This document shows positions 8,131 to 17,173 of a stretch of DNA of 64,000 nt, piece by piece (position 1 is the first letter of the stretch; each line of letters starts with the position of its first letter). The translations under genes and the position numbers were made by a program. The DNA lies in assembly GCA_025210345.1 (NCBI GenBank), contig JAOARX010000032.1:105255-169254 (forward strand). The letters run 5' to 3'. Under the pieces are notes generated by a model. That model searched no databases, was not told the DNA's origin, and saw only the letters and a program-made list of their open reading frames with translations. This stretch comes from Pelagimonas sp. (GTDB lineage: Bacteria; Pseudomonadota; Alphaproteobacteria; Rhodobacterales; Rhodobacteraceae).

Positions 8131-9133
8131 GTGCGGCCCCCCGCCCCGGCCACCGCTGGCGCAGCTTGACCCGCGCCACGGCGATCAGGATCATAAAGGC
8201 CCGCCCCAGCACAAACCCCACCCCATAGAAAAGCGCCCGCACCGCGCCGCTGACCGGGCGCAGATCGCGCGCCATGCGCAAGATCTCGGGCAGGCCCGTG
8301 CAAGCGCAGGCCAGCAACAGCCCCAGTGTCAGCCCCACCCCCATGGCCCCCGCCCAGGGCCAGATCACCAGCGACAGCACCGCCAGCCCCATGAACCCGA
8401 ACTGAAGTTTCAACGCCATCGGCGTCCAGCTGTCGGATTTCATCTTGTCGGGGAAGAGGGCAAAGACCTCCATGCGACCCACGGCGCGGCGGTGCTTGAC
8501 CGCCAGAAACTCGCCCAGCCCGGTCTGATGCTCATGCGCCACCGGCACCGTATCGACAAAGGCGATGCGATGCCCGCGCGCGCGGGTGCGATAGGCGATT
8601 TCAACGTCCTCCGCCTGCCGCAGCGCGGTGTCAAACCCGCCGATCGCCTCAAAGACATCGCGCCGAAAGCCACAGGCCGGCGCGGCGATGAAATCCACCC
8701 CATCTGTGGCTTGCCGCATGCCCTCATAGCGCCCTTCGACCTCGGCCTGTACGATGCGGGGGATCGGGCCATCATTGGCGGCACAGATCGTGCCGACCGA
8801 GGCCTCGAACCCGCCGTCGCGGATCGGGGCGGACAGGGCGCGCACCCAATCGGTGGGTGGCGTGCAATCCGCATCCAGGAACAAGACGATCTGCCCGCGC
8901 GCCAGCTCTGCGCCACGGTTGCGCGCCGCCGCCGGGCCGCTGTTGACCTGTGTTTCCACCCGCGCCCCCATGGCGCGCGCGATCTCTGGGCCGTCATCGC
9001 GCGATCCGTCATCGACGACGATCACCTCAAAGGCGGGCGCGCCTGCTTGCCGGGCCAGCCCCTCAAGCACGGCCCCGATCGAGCCAGCATCGTTGTATAG
9101 CGGGATCACCACCGAGATCTCGGTTTGTGTCAT
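8123..9133 (-). CDS. Family 2 glycosyltransferase
   Basis: 336 residues. The N-terminal GT-A domain shows SVVIPLYNDAGSIGAVLEGL, VIVVDDGSRD (UDP-sugar side), the DXD-type LFLDADCTPP, and AYRTRARGHRIAFVD near the end of the catalytic domain. The last ~100 residues hold about three hydrophobic helices, so it is probably membrane bound. It should add one sugar to the growing lipid-linked repeat unit at the cytoplasmic face. It overlaps the upstream GT4 gene by 4 bp (ATGA). Confidence 0.87.
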   Translation of the reverse strand: MTQTEISVVIPLYNDAGSIGAVLEGLARQAGAPAFEVIVVDDGSRDDGPEIARAMGARVETQVNSGPAAARNRGAELARGQIVLFLDADCTPPTDWVRALSAPIRDGGFEASVGTICAANDGPIPRIVQAEVEGRYEGMRQATDGVDFIAAPACGFRRDVFEAIGGFDTALRQAEDVEIAYRTRARGHRIAFVDTVPVAHEHQTGLGEFLAVKHRRAVGRMEVFALFPDKMKSDSWTPMALKLQFGFMGLAVLSLVIWPWAGAMGVGLTLGLLLACACTGLPEILRMARDLRPVSGAVRALFYGVGFVLGRAFMILIAVARVKLRQRWPGRGAAHA

Positions 9134-10227
9134 CGTCCTCTTGCGCCCCCGTGTTTGGCGGCCTTGCGAAACACCCCAAGGGTGTCCTGTGCCGCGGTGT
9201 CCCAGGAAAACTGCGCCAGCCGATCATAACCCGCCGCCTGCAGGCGCGTAAACAAATCATCTGATTGCGCCAGATCCTCAAGCGCCTGTTGCAACGCCTG
9301 CTCATCCTGGTCAGGGACCAGAAGACCGGCGTCACCCATGACCTCGGGCAGGGATGTGGCATCCGCCGCGATCACCGGCGCCCCCCGCGCCATGGCTTCC
9401 AGCAGCACAAGCCCGAACCCCTCGGCAGAGGAGGGAAAGACAAATCCACGACAGGTCAGATACAGGTGCTCAAGCGCGTCCTCTGATACAAAGCCCGGGC
9501 GGATGACCCTTGGGTGCTGTAACAGCGGCGCGATGTCTTCGCTGCCATTGCCATCGGGCCCCGCGATCACCAGCCGCGCATTCAGCCCGGCAAGGACTTG
9601 GCTGGCAACAAAGGCACGGATCAGCAGATCGACGTTCTTCGAGCGCTCGATCTTGCCCACATAGAGAAACTGCATCTCGGCGGGCGCGCTGCGGCGGCGT
9701 GGATCTGGTCCGCCTTCGGGGATCACGGTGATCTTGTGGCGGGGCACCCGGGTAAAGCGATCCAGATCACCCGCCGTGAACCGCGAGACCGAGATCACAT
9801 GATCCACCCGTCTCAGCGCCCAGCGGATCAGGCGCTGCAACAGCCGCGCCTTGACCCCGCCGAACTTGTCCAACGCGCGAAACTGCAACAGATCATGCGC
9901 CGTCAACACCGAAGGCGCCCGCAGGCCCGGGGTCCACAGGTAGTTGGGCAAAAACACCAGATCCGGCGCGCGGGCGTTGGCCAGCCGGGGAAAAACCGCC
10001 GCCTGCCACATGGCCCGCACCAGCGGCTTGCGCGCGGGATACAGCACCTCAACCGTGACGTTGTCGGGATAGTCGGCCTGTTGAAACAGGGTCTGCCACG
10101 GGGCACAGCACAGGTGAAAGGTGATGTCGGGCGCCTGTGCGGCCATGACCAGCAACAGCTCTTGCAAATAGCGGTCCGGCCCGCGCGGCTGTGCGTTGTC
10201 ATTGATGGCGTTGATCAGGATCTTCAT
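9130..10227 (-). CDS. Family 4 glycosyltransferase
   Basis: 365 residues starting MKILINAINDN at 10227; the ATG overlaps the TGA of the flippase gene (ATGA), which decides the start against a longer reading into that gene. GT-B fold: an acceptor domain with RGPDRYLQELLLVM, a linker with LTAHDLLQF and ISVSRFTAGDL, and a donor domain with FLYVGKIERSKNVDLLIRAF and the E-x7-E region (PSSAEGFGLVLLEAMARGAPV). Cytoplasmic sugar transferase of the repeat-unit assembly. Confidence 0.87.
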   Translation of the reverse strand: MKILINAINDNAQPRGPDRYLQELLLVMAAQAPDITFHLCCAPWQTLFQQADYPDNVTVEVLYPARKPLVRAMWQAAVFPRLANARAPDLVFLPNYLWTPGLRAPSVLTAHDLLQFRALDKFGGVKARLLQRLIRWALRRVDHVISVSRFTAGDLDRFTRVPRHKITVIPEGGPDPRRRSAPAEMQFLYVGKIERSKNVDLLIRAFVASQVLAGLNARLVIAGPDGNGSEDIAPLLQHPRVIRPGFVSEDALEHLYLTCRGFVFPSSAEGFGLVLLEAMARGAPVIAADATSLPEVMGDAGLLVPDQDEQALQQALEDLAQSDDLFTRLQAAGYDRLAQFSWDTAAQDTLGVFRKAAKHGGARGR

Positions 10228-11507
10228 GTGGCAAACCCCTCTTTGCCGTGGCGCAGCCGTCGCATCAACAGCCCCAGCACCAGCGCCGAGGCAGCGATCT
10301 TGGTCACCACATCGGCAAAGGCAAGGCCCAGCGCCCCCCAGCCCGCGATCACCAATACCGCAAGGCCCCATTTCGCCGCCACCTGCCCCAGCGCCGTTAA
10401 CCCGAACAACCGCGCCGAGCCCATGGGGAACAGCAACAACAGGACGGGGTTCATCACCAAGGTGATCATCGAAGAGGCAAACAGCACCGCAAACACCGGC
10501 CCCGCCGCGCCGAAATCAGGCCCAAGCACAGCGGACACGATCCACGACGCCACGAAAGGCATCAGCGCAACTGGCGCCAGCGCCAGAGGCAACCGCCCGG
10601 CCCAACGGCGGATATAGCCCAGCACCTCTTGGTTGGTGCTGTATTTCGCAACCTTGGGCAATTGCGTGGTGACAATCGCCTGGCTGAGGATGCCAATGCC
10701 GATGCACAGCTGCATCGCCCCAGCATAAAAGGCCACATCCCGCGGGCTGGACCATGCGCTCAAGATCAGAACGTCGATCCGCCCCGAAACAATCGCCAGC
10801 GAGGCCAGCACCATCCATTTGTTGATGCCCAGAATATCCCGCAGCGCGTTGGGCTCTGGACGGACCCGGCGCAGATAGCCCGGCGCGCCCACCACCGCCA
10901 CCGCCATCAGCGCCACCAGCCCCGCCAGGGTCAACGCAGCGCCCAGCGCCAGCGGCGCGACCCAGCCCAGCCCAAAGCAAAGCCCCACCGCCAGCAGCCG
11001 AAACAGGTTTTTCATCGCCGCGCTGATCGCCACCGCGCCAAAGCGCTGGCGGATTTGCAAGCCACCGATCAGGGCGCTTTGCATGGCCAGCATCCCGCCG
11101 GTCAGCCCCGCAAGCCGCACCAGCGCCGCGCCGTTGGGCTGTCCGGGGAACATCAAAGGCGCCAGCCAGGCGGCCCCCAGCACAAACAAGGCGGCATAGA
11201 TCAGACCACCCGCGATGCGCAGCCACGTCCCCGTGGCCAGAACGTGATCCGCCTGCGCCTGACCTTCGGGCGCTTCCTGGGCGCGCGATGCGACGGTGAC
11301 CACGCCAGCGGCCAAAAGCGTGTCGATCAACAGCTGGCCCATATCCATGATCGCCAGCGCCGGGGCAATCGCCCCATAGCCCTCGGCCCCAAGGCTGCGC
11401 GTCATCACCATCAGCACAACAAACCCCAGCCCCGCGCCCAAGCCGTTGCCCAGCGTCACCCGCGCCGTGTCTGACCGCGTCAGCCTGGTCCAGAACCGCG
11501 CGATCAT
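10224..11507 (-). CDS. Polysaccharide flippase (Wzx-like, MOP superfamily)
   Basis: 427 residues with about 12 membrane helices. The N-terminus carries the family pattern GNGLGAGLGFVVLMVMTRSLGAEGYG, with a conserved LG.EGYG.IA stretch after helix 1, as in Wzx/RfbX-like exporters. It should move the undecaprenyl-linked repeat unit across the inner membrane for the Wzy-like polymerase two genes further on. Overlaps both neighbours by 4 bp. Confidence 0.85.
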   Translation of the reverse strand: MIARFWTRLTRSDTARVTLGNGLGAGLGFVVLMVMTRSLGAEGYGAIAPALAIMDMGQLLIDTLLAAGVVTVASRAQEAPEGQAQADHVLATGTWLRIAGGLIYAALFVLGAAWLAPLMFPGQPNGAALVRLAGLTGGMLAMQSALIGGLQIRQRFGAVAISAAMKNLFRLLAVGLCFGLGWVAPLALGAALTLAGLVALMAVAVVGAPGYLRRVRPEPNALRDILGINKWMVLASLAIVSGRIDVLILSAWSSPRDVAFYAGAMQLCIGIGILSQAIVTTQLPKVAKYSTNQEVLGYIRRWAGRLPLALAPVALMPFVASWIVSAVLGPDFGAAGPVFAVLFASSMITLVMNPVLLLLFPMGSARLFGLTALGQVAAKWGLAVLVIAGWGALGLAFADVVTKIAASALVLGLLMRRLRHGKEGFAT

Positions 11508-12784
11508 CGCCGCCCCCCACGGGGCCTGCGCGACAGGGCCTGCATCGCGTGCAATTCCAGCTCAAGATTGGCGGACCAGTCAAAGGCCCGCGCCGCCGTC
11601 AGCGCCGCCCGCGACATGCGCGCGGCCGCCTCTGGATCAGACAGGATCTGTTGCAACGCCGCTGCGATATCTTGCGCCAGGGCCTCAGGGGGGTGGGCTT
11701 TGATCGCCAGTCCGGCGCCGCTTTGCACCACCACATCCCCCGCCTCGGTCCCCTGGGTCGCCAGGGCGGGCAGGCCCATCGCCATATATTCCGCCAGTTT
11801 CAAAGGCATGGCATGGGTGCGCAGCGGCGTGGGATCAAACACGCAATAGCCGATCCCCGCGCGCGCCAGCCCCTCAATCACCTGCGCCCGGGGGACCGCA
11901 CCGGGCCATGTGACCACCTCTTGCAGGTCCAGCTCAGTAATGCGCGCGCGCAGGTGGGTCTCATAGGCGGGCAGCGCTGGCCCCAACAGGGTCATCCGCA
12001 TCTCAAGCCCCGCGCGGCGCAGCTGGGCAATCGCCGTCAGCGCCGGTTCCAGACAGGCCCAGCCCGTCACTTCACCGACATAGATCAACTCGGGCAGCGC
12101 CGTGTCGCGGGGCGTGCCTTGCAGCTGATCCAGATCGACCCCCGTGGGTGAAAACAGCATCTGCCCGCCCACATGCGGCTGTGCCGCCCGGGCAAGCCGA
12201 TTGCTTGTGGCGATGGTCAGATCCGCCTGTTGGGCGGCCCGCTGTTCTTTGCGCACAACCCAGTGTCGGCGCAGGGCCGAACTGACAAACCCCGGCTCAT
12301 AGTCGCGATAGACATAAGCATAGGGGCCAATCACCCCCCCGCGCCGCAGGGTTTCGGCAGCCTGCGCTGCCCAGGGCCCCATGGCCTGCACCTGAGCGCT
12401 CTCAATCCCCGCCAAGGAATCACGGGCCGCCCGCATCAGGGCCTGTATCGTCGCCCGGTCGCGCAGGATGGCCACGGCGTCCAGCGCCCGGCCCGCGGCC
12501 TTGCGCAGCGCGCTGGCCCTGGGGGCCTGGGTCGTGGCATTGCGCAGGGTGCCTTCGGGCGGATTGAGCGGCGGATCAACCGCCACATAGCGAATGCGCC
12601 CCTCGCGTGTTTCGCTGATCTGACAGGTCAGTTGCGCCGACAGCGGTGTACCTGGGTCCGCACGTTTGCGGTAGACCACGATGACCTCGTCAAAATGGCG
12701 CGCCATATAGCGGATCACATGGTGTTCCCGATTGTTGGTGCGTCCGCGCACGTCCAAGGTGGTGATCAAACAAAAGCTGCGCAT
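11504..12784 (-). CDS. Family 4-like glycosyltransferase
   Basis: 426 residues. The N-terminus (MRSFCLITTLDVRGRTNNREHHV) and a donor-site region (ELIYVGEVTGWACLEPAL ... PLKLAEYMAMGLPALATQG) fit a GT-B enzyme with a K-x-x-E-Y-M-A-x-G-L-P motif. Sequence similarity to the two other GT4-like proteins in the operon is low, so each probably forms a different linkage. Its first 19 bp overlap the upstream GT gene. The N-terminal domain is atypical; the specificity cannot be told. Confidence 0.78.
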   Translation of the reverse strand: MRSFCLITTLDVRGRTNNREHHVIRYMARHFDEVIVVYRKRADPGTPLSAQLTCQISETREGRIRYVAVDPPLNPPEGTLRNATTQAPRASALRKAAGRALDAVAILRDRATIQALMRAARDSLAGIESAQVQAMGPWAAQAAETLRRGGVIGPYAYVYRDYEPGFVSSALRRHWVVRKEQRAAQQADLTIATSNRLARAAQPHVGGQMLFSPTGVDLDQLQGTPRDTALPELIYVGEVTGWACLEPALTAIAQLRRAGLEMRMTLLGPALPAYETHLRARITELDLQEVVTWPGAVPRAQVIEGLARAGIGYCVFDPTPLRTHAMPLKLAEYMAMGLPALATQGTEAGDVVVQSGAGLAIKAHPPEALAQDIAAALQQILSDPEAAARMSRAALTAARAFDWSANLELELHAMQALSRRPRGGRR

Positions 12785-14040
12785 GTGCCCCCCGCTCGCC
12801 CATCCTGTCCCAATGGGCCCGATCCCGCATCTGTCCCCCCTTGCGCGTCGCCGCGCCGGGCCAGACGCGCATAAAGCGCCAATAGCGCGGCCGCCTGGGT
12901 TTCAGGATCAAATTTCTTCGCCCGTTCCTGCGCCAGACGCCCCTGCGCCTGCGCAAACCCCGGATCTAGCACATAGGGGGTCAGGGCCTCGCCCAGCGCT
13001 TTGGCTGTGGGGGTGGCCGGTTTTGGTGCGGGGGTCATGGGCGATGGGTCAAGCGCCGCCAGATCCAGTTCCGCATGCGCCCCCCTTTGCAGCGTCACGC
13101 AGGCCCGCCCGGCCGCCGCCGCTTCGATCACGCTCAGGCCAAAGCCTTCGGGCACCAGCGAAGGCTGCACCACCACCCGCGCCTGCGCCAAGTGATCCGC
13201 CAGGGTATCAGGGTCACACCACCCGGCAAATTGCACGCGTTCCGACAGACCCACCTGCCGGGCGCGCGCATTCAACGCCGCGTCCAACGGCCCCGCGCCG
13301 CATAGGGTCAGCGTGGCTTCACCGGGCAGATGCGCCATGGCGTCAAGCGCTAGCATCGCCCCCTTTTCCACGCTCAGCCGCCCCATATACAGTACCCGAG
13401 GCCCGCAGGTCGCCGGACCCGGCGGCAGAGGATCACAGGCCGCAACCGCATGCGGCAGGCGCGTCACCCGGGCCAACCCCGCCGCGCGGGCCATGTCTTC
13501 CAGATAGCGGCTTGGGGCCAGGACCACGCGGGCGTGCTGTGCCAGCGCGTGGCGCAACGCAGCCCGCGCCGGGGCAAAGGCCAGCGTGCGGGCGCTGTCT
13601 TTGATCCGCCCCCGCAGGGCCGAGCGCAGCATGGATCGCGCCCAGCCATCCAGGCGGGCCCGCGCGGCCTCGACCCCGGTGGGCAGCCCGTTTTCGCAGG
13701 CAAACGACACGTCATGCAGGCTGACCACAAGCGGGGCCAGACCGGCCAAAGCCGCGATTGCCGCCGGGGTTAGCGCGGTAAACCCCAGATGCAAATGGAT
13801 CAGGTCCGCCCCCCGCGCGGCCTGCTCCAGCGCATGCACCGCGGGGTGATCCATGTCGCGGCTGCGCCCAAACCGAAGGGGGGCCTCATCCGGTCCGCTG
13901 GGGTTGGGGACCAGCCGCAGCACCCGGCTTTGCCAGCCCCCGTCCCCGGCAATCTGTTGATAGCGGGCAATGGTCTGCGCTATGCCGCCGCCCCCCGGCG
14001 CCTTGTCGGTGACATGCAAGATCCGGCCCGCACCGCTCAT
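12766..14040 (-). CDS. Family 4 glycosyltransferase
   Basis: 424 residues starting MSGAGRILHVTDKAPGGGG at 14040, where ATGA overlaps the PIG-L gene stop; a 9-residue longer reading is less likely. GT-B fold: glycine-rich N-terminal loop (KAPGGGGIAQTI), donor domain with RVLYMGRLSVEKGAMLAL and the E-x7-E segment VPEGFGLSVIEAAAAGRA. Cytoplasmic step of repeat-unit assembly. The 3' end overlaps the next gene by 19 bp. Confidence 0.85.
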   Translation of the reverse strand: MSGAGRILHVTDKAPGGGGIAQTIARYQQIAGDGGWQSRVLRLVPNPSGPDEAPLRFGRSRDMDHPAVHALEQAARGADLIHLHLGFTALTPAAIAALAGLAPLVVSLHDVSFACENGLPTGVEAARARLDGWARSMLRSALRGRIKDSARTLAFAPARAALRHALAQHARVVLAPSRYLEDMARAAGLARVTRLPHAVAACDPLPPGPATCGPRVLYMGRLSVEKGAMLALDAMAHLPGEATLTLCGAGPLDAALNARARQVGLSERVQFAGWCDPDTLADHLAQARVVVQPSLVPEGFGLSVIEAAAAGRACVTLQRGAHAELDLAALDPSPMTPAPKPATPTAKALGEALTPYVLDPGFAQAQGRLAQERAKKFDPETQAAALLALYARLARRGDAQGGTDAGSGPLGQDGRAGGTCAAFV

Positions 14041-14861
14041 ACCTGCACCCCGTCGACCAGGGCGCAAAACGCATCGGCCGTCAGCTCACAGAACCCTTCG
14101 GCATGCTCCGTCGCCTGTTGCAGGCTGATGGCGCGGTAGCGGGTCAGGGCCTGCGCCGCGCTCACATAATCGGTGGTGGCCACCTGACTGACATGACAGG
14201 CCAGCGCCGCCCATTTCTTTTGCGCCACCTGCGGATCAAGCGGCAAAGCCCGGTTCACCGGCGCAGGCGACCAGGTTTCATAACACAAGATCCTCGGAGG
14301 CCGCGGCCAGTCCATGCCCCGCAAGGCCACCGCCAACACCCGCGCCGCCGCCGCGTGATCGCGGTGGCGATCTGTCGGGAAGGGCACGGCGATCAGATCC
14401 GGTTGCCCCGCCTGCCAGCGCGCCACAAGCGCCTGCGCCAGCCGCGCCACATCGCCAACCAACGCCCCATCAGTGCCATCCATCTGGTGCAACCCGGCAT
14501 CCAGCACCTCAAGCGCCTGCGCCAGTTCACGCGCGCGGGTCTGCTCGGTCTGGGTTTCTAGCTGGGCCCGGTCCTCAGCGCAAAGCCCGGGGTCTCTTAA
14601 CGCCTGAGCCCCCTGTGTGCCGCGCGTCAGCATATGAATCGTCACACCTGTCGCCTGCCCCCGCGCAACCGCGATCAGCCCCCCGGCGCCCAGGGCTTCG
14701 TCATCCGGATGGGGAGCGATCACCGCAAGGTGCCGCGCCCCGACAATCGACAGCTGCGCCACAGGGCCAAAGCGCTCATAGGGGTCCAGCACCATATCCA
14801 GCCGCCTGCGCACCCAGGCAGGCCGCAGCATGCGCACCAAAAGATCGAGAACCGGGCGCAT
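14037..14861 (-). CDS. PIG-L family deacetylase
   Basis: 274 residues from the ATG at 14861 (MRPVLDLLVRM), preceded by AAGGGGGG five bases upstream; an alternative ATG at 14924 adds 21 residues and also has an AAAGGGG close by. The PIG-L (LmbE-like) zinc motif HPDDE is clear in AVIAPHPDDEALGAGG, and the second metal histidine is in FPTDRHRDHAAAARV. Members remove N-acetyl groups from GlcNAc-like sugars or small thiols. As the first gene of the coupled polysaccharide operon it probably deacetylates an amino sugar of the repeat unit or of a precursor. This would give a free amine for the acyltransferases encoded across the divergent promoter. Confidence 0.8.
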   Translation of the reverse strand: MRPVLDLLVRMLRPAWVRRRLDMVLDPYERFGPVAQLSIVGARHLAVIAPHPDDEALGAGGLIAVARGQATGVTIHMLTRGTQGAQALRDPGLCAEDRAQLETQTEQTRARELAQALEVLDAGLHQMDGTDGALVGDVARLAQALVARWQAGQPDLIAVPFPTDRHRDHAAAARVLAVALRGMDWPRPPRILCYETWSPAPVNRALPLDPQVAQKKWAALACHVSQVATTDYVSAAQALTRYRAISLQQATEHAEGFCELTADAFCALVDGVQV

Positions 14862-15187
14862 CACACCCCCCTTGGAGCCGCGCCCATCGCGTTGATTTTT
14901 GCTTTTCCCAGAGGCCAAGTTCATGCCCCTTTGCCAAAGCCGCTACAGCGACCCGTTGCCCCATTGCGACACGCAAACACCAAGGCCGCGGCAAAGGCAC
15001 GCGGCCGACCCCAGTGGCACAGATCAAGCCATGCAATAAGATAGGAGTTCAGACCCATCATAAAATTAACATTTGTCTAAAACATTGATTCGAATTAAGA
15101 CGACCCTAGCACAAGCTTTTTTCATTGCGCTGTTTTTTATGTCGTTTTTCTGGCAGAATTCAATTTTTAACAAATCGATGTCGTACA
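14862..15187. promoter_or_regulatory. Divergent regulatory region of the two assembly operons
   Basis: The gap (shortened if the PIG-L gene starts at 14924) separates the minus-strand operon (PIG-L to polymerase) from the plus-strand operon (fusion enzyme to GNAT 3). Bases ~15050-15187 are strongly AT-rich with several T-runs. TTGTCT at 15073-15078 followed by AAA echoes the TTGTCCAAA found in front of the Wzz-like gene. No clear terminator or operator was seen. Confidence 0.4.
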
Positions 15188-17173
15188 ATGGACAACCTGA
15201 GCAAATTTCACCGCCTCCGCACCTTCGCCGCCAAGGCGACCATGGTGACCCGTCGCGCAATCCAACATTTCTCGACCGCTGACGCCGTTGAAACGCAGAT
15301 GGCCAACCTGCCGCGCATCGACACGGCCTCGGATCTGGCGGGGGCCGTGGTCATGGTCACCGGCGCAAGCCAGGGCGTGGGCCTTGTGCTGTGTCGTGCG
15401 CTGTCCAAAGCGGGGGCCAGGGTGGTCATGGTGGGGCGCCGCCAGGACGCGCTGGACCAGGCCGCGAAATCGGTCACCGGCGCCACGGCGCTGGCCGGGG
15501 ATGTCTCTGATCCCAAGGATGCCACGGCGCTGGTGTCCAAGGCGGAACAACAGGTCGGACCCATTGATATCCTTGTAAATAATGCCGGTGTGGGCGGCCC
15601 ATGGGGCATGCCCTTTTGGCAGGCAGACCCGGGTGAATTCGCCCAGGCCATCGACATCAATCTGACCGGGGCGTTCCTTATGGCGCGCGCCTGCGCGCAA
15701 CAGGCCACGCAGGCCGGGCGGCGCCTGCGAATTCTCAATGTATCTTCGATCTCGACGGGGATGAACGGCAAGGGGTTTGGCGGCTACAACGCCTCGAAAA
15801 CCGGTCTGGAAAGCCTGACCCGCGCCATGGCCGCCGATGGCGACGCCGCCGGGATCACCACCGTGACCGTCGCCCTGCATTCGGTCCAGACCGAGCGCAA
15901 GAAAGCCCATGACTGGGCCTCGCACGCGCTGATGCCACCAGCCGAGGTGGTGATTCCCGCCTTTATGCACGCGGCCACCGCGCCCGCGGCGGATGTCTCG
16001 GGGCGGGTGATTGCCTCGTGGCGCTTTTTGCAAGATGCCCCCGCCGAAAGCCGTCTGGCCGGGCCTGCCGCAACCCTGCGCGCCATCGCCTATCCCCCGT
16101 TCCAGCACAAAGGCGAACCCACCGCCCGCGATCCATTGCGGTTTTCCATCAATGACCGGGCGGAAAACCCCTATCCGCCCAGCCCCAAGGTGGCCGAGGC
16201 CATCACCACCGCGCTGCACAGCGCGCCCCTGACCCACTATCCCGAAGAACGCCACAGCCAGCTGACCGGTGCCCTTGCCGCCTATCACGATCTGCCCGCC
16301 GATGCCTTTGCACTTGGTCCCGGCTCATGGGAGGTGCTGGCGCGTCTGGTGCCGCTGTTTGCCAAGCATGGCGAAGAGGTGGTCAGCCACGATCCCGGCT
16401 GGTTTGGGTTCAATCTGGTCTGCCAGCGCGCGGGCGTCGTGCAATCGCGCGGACGGTTCATGCTGGGCGAGAACTCGGGCCAGCCCTCACACAATCTGCC
16501 GGCGCTGTTAGAGCGGATCACTCCACAGACCCGGCTGGTCTATCTGATCCACCCCTCGAACCCCGAAGGCACGCCGATCGAACAATCGGAAATGGATGCC
16601 TTTCTGGATGCGCTGCCCCCCAACCTGCCGGTGATCGTGGACGAAGCCTATATCGACTACGCCGATCGGGATGACCTGTTTGACACGGTCAAAGCGGTGC
16701 AGAGCCGCAATCAGACCATCATCGGCCTGCGGACGTTCTCAAAGTTTTACGGCCTCGCGGGCGCGCGGGTGGGCTATGCCTATGCCCGCCCGGACATTGC
16801 CCAGTTGATCCGCAACACCGAGAATATCTTTAGCCTGTCATCGCTCTCCGAAGCCGCCGCCACCGCCGCGATCCAGGACCGGGCGCATGCTGATCAGATC
16901 CGCGCGAAATTCTCGACCGAGCGCAAGCGCCTGTTTGACGGGCTCAGCGCCCGGGGCCTTGCACCGCTGCCCTCTCAGGCGCCCTATGTGCTGGCGCGAC
17001 GCCCCGAAGGGATCGACACGATGCTGCAACAAATGGAAGACCGCGGCACCTATATCGCGCGCTATGCCTTTCATGACGACACATACATGATGTTCCCGGT
17101 GGGGGCGCCTGACACCACGGACCTGATCTTTGAGATCATGGATCAAAACGGCCTGTCGGGGTGCGCAGCATGA
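15188..17173 (+). CDS. Fusion protein: short-chain dehydrogenase + HisC-like PLP aminotransferase
   Basis: 661 residues from ATG 15188 (MDNLSKFHRL); no strong ribosome binding site is visible, and in-frame ATGs at 15242 and 15299 are alternatives. Residues ~50-290 are a classical SDR: nucleotide motif TGASQGVG (from Thr58), LVNNAGVGG, catalytic NVSSIS and Y200-x3-K204 (GYNASK). Residues ~310-661 are a class I/II aminotransferase most like histidinol-phosphate aminotransferase: ENPYPPSPKV, HYPEERHSQL, LIHPSNPEGTPI, VIVDEAYIDYAD and the PLP lysine K519 in RTFSKFYGLAGARVGY. Both active sites look intact. An alcohol oxidation followed by transamination of the resulting carbonyl is the obvious reading. 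It is the first gene of the operon with the priming transferase and GNATs, and overlaps the next gene by ATGA. The substrate is unknown. Confidence 0.85.
   Translation: MDNLSKFHRLRTFAAKATMVTRRAIQHFSTADAVETQMANLPRIDTASDLAGAVVMVTGASQGVGLVLCRALSKAGARVVMVGRRQDALDQAAKSVTGATALAGDVSDPKDATALVSKAEQQVGPIDILVNNAGVGGPWGMPFWQADPGEFAQAIDINLTGAFLMARACAQQATQAGRRLRILNVSSISTGMNGKGFGGYNASKTGLESLTRAMAADGDAAGITTVTVALHSVQTERKKAHDWASHALMPPAEVVIPAFMHAATAPAADVSGRVIASWRFLQDAPAESRLAGPAATLRAIAYPPFQHKGEPTARDPLRFSINDRAENPYPPSPKVAEAITTALHSAPLTHYPEERHSQLTGALAAYHDLPADAFALGPGSWEVLARLVPLFAKHGEEVVSHDPGWFGFNLVCQRAGVVQSRGRFMLGENSGQPSHNLPALLERITPQTRLVYLIHPSNPEGTPIEQSEMDAFLDALPPNLPVIVDEAYIDYADRDDLFDTVKAVQSRNQTIIGLRTFSKFYGLAGARVGYAYARPDIAQLIRNTENIFSLSSLSEAAATAAIQDRAHADQIRAKFSTERKRLFDGLSARGLAPLPSQAPYVLARRPEGIDTMLQQMEDRGTYIARYAFHDDTYMMFPVGAPDTTDLIFEIMDQNGLSGCAA

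Noticed and set aside
6316..8169. A 617-codon open frame on the plus strand, antisense to the GH39-like gene
   Set aside because: It mirrors the codon structure of the real gene, is full of Arg/Gly/His/Gln, and has no recognisable domain; typical shadow in GC-rich DNA. The same holds for the long antisense frames over 419-1495, 3107-4267, 15167-16288 and 18077-18952.
10228..10371. 48-residue N-terminal extension of the GT4 gene ending at 9130
   Set aside because: It runs antisense-frame through the flippase gene end; the ATGA overlap at 10224-10227 gives a normal GT4 N-terminus.
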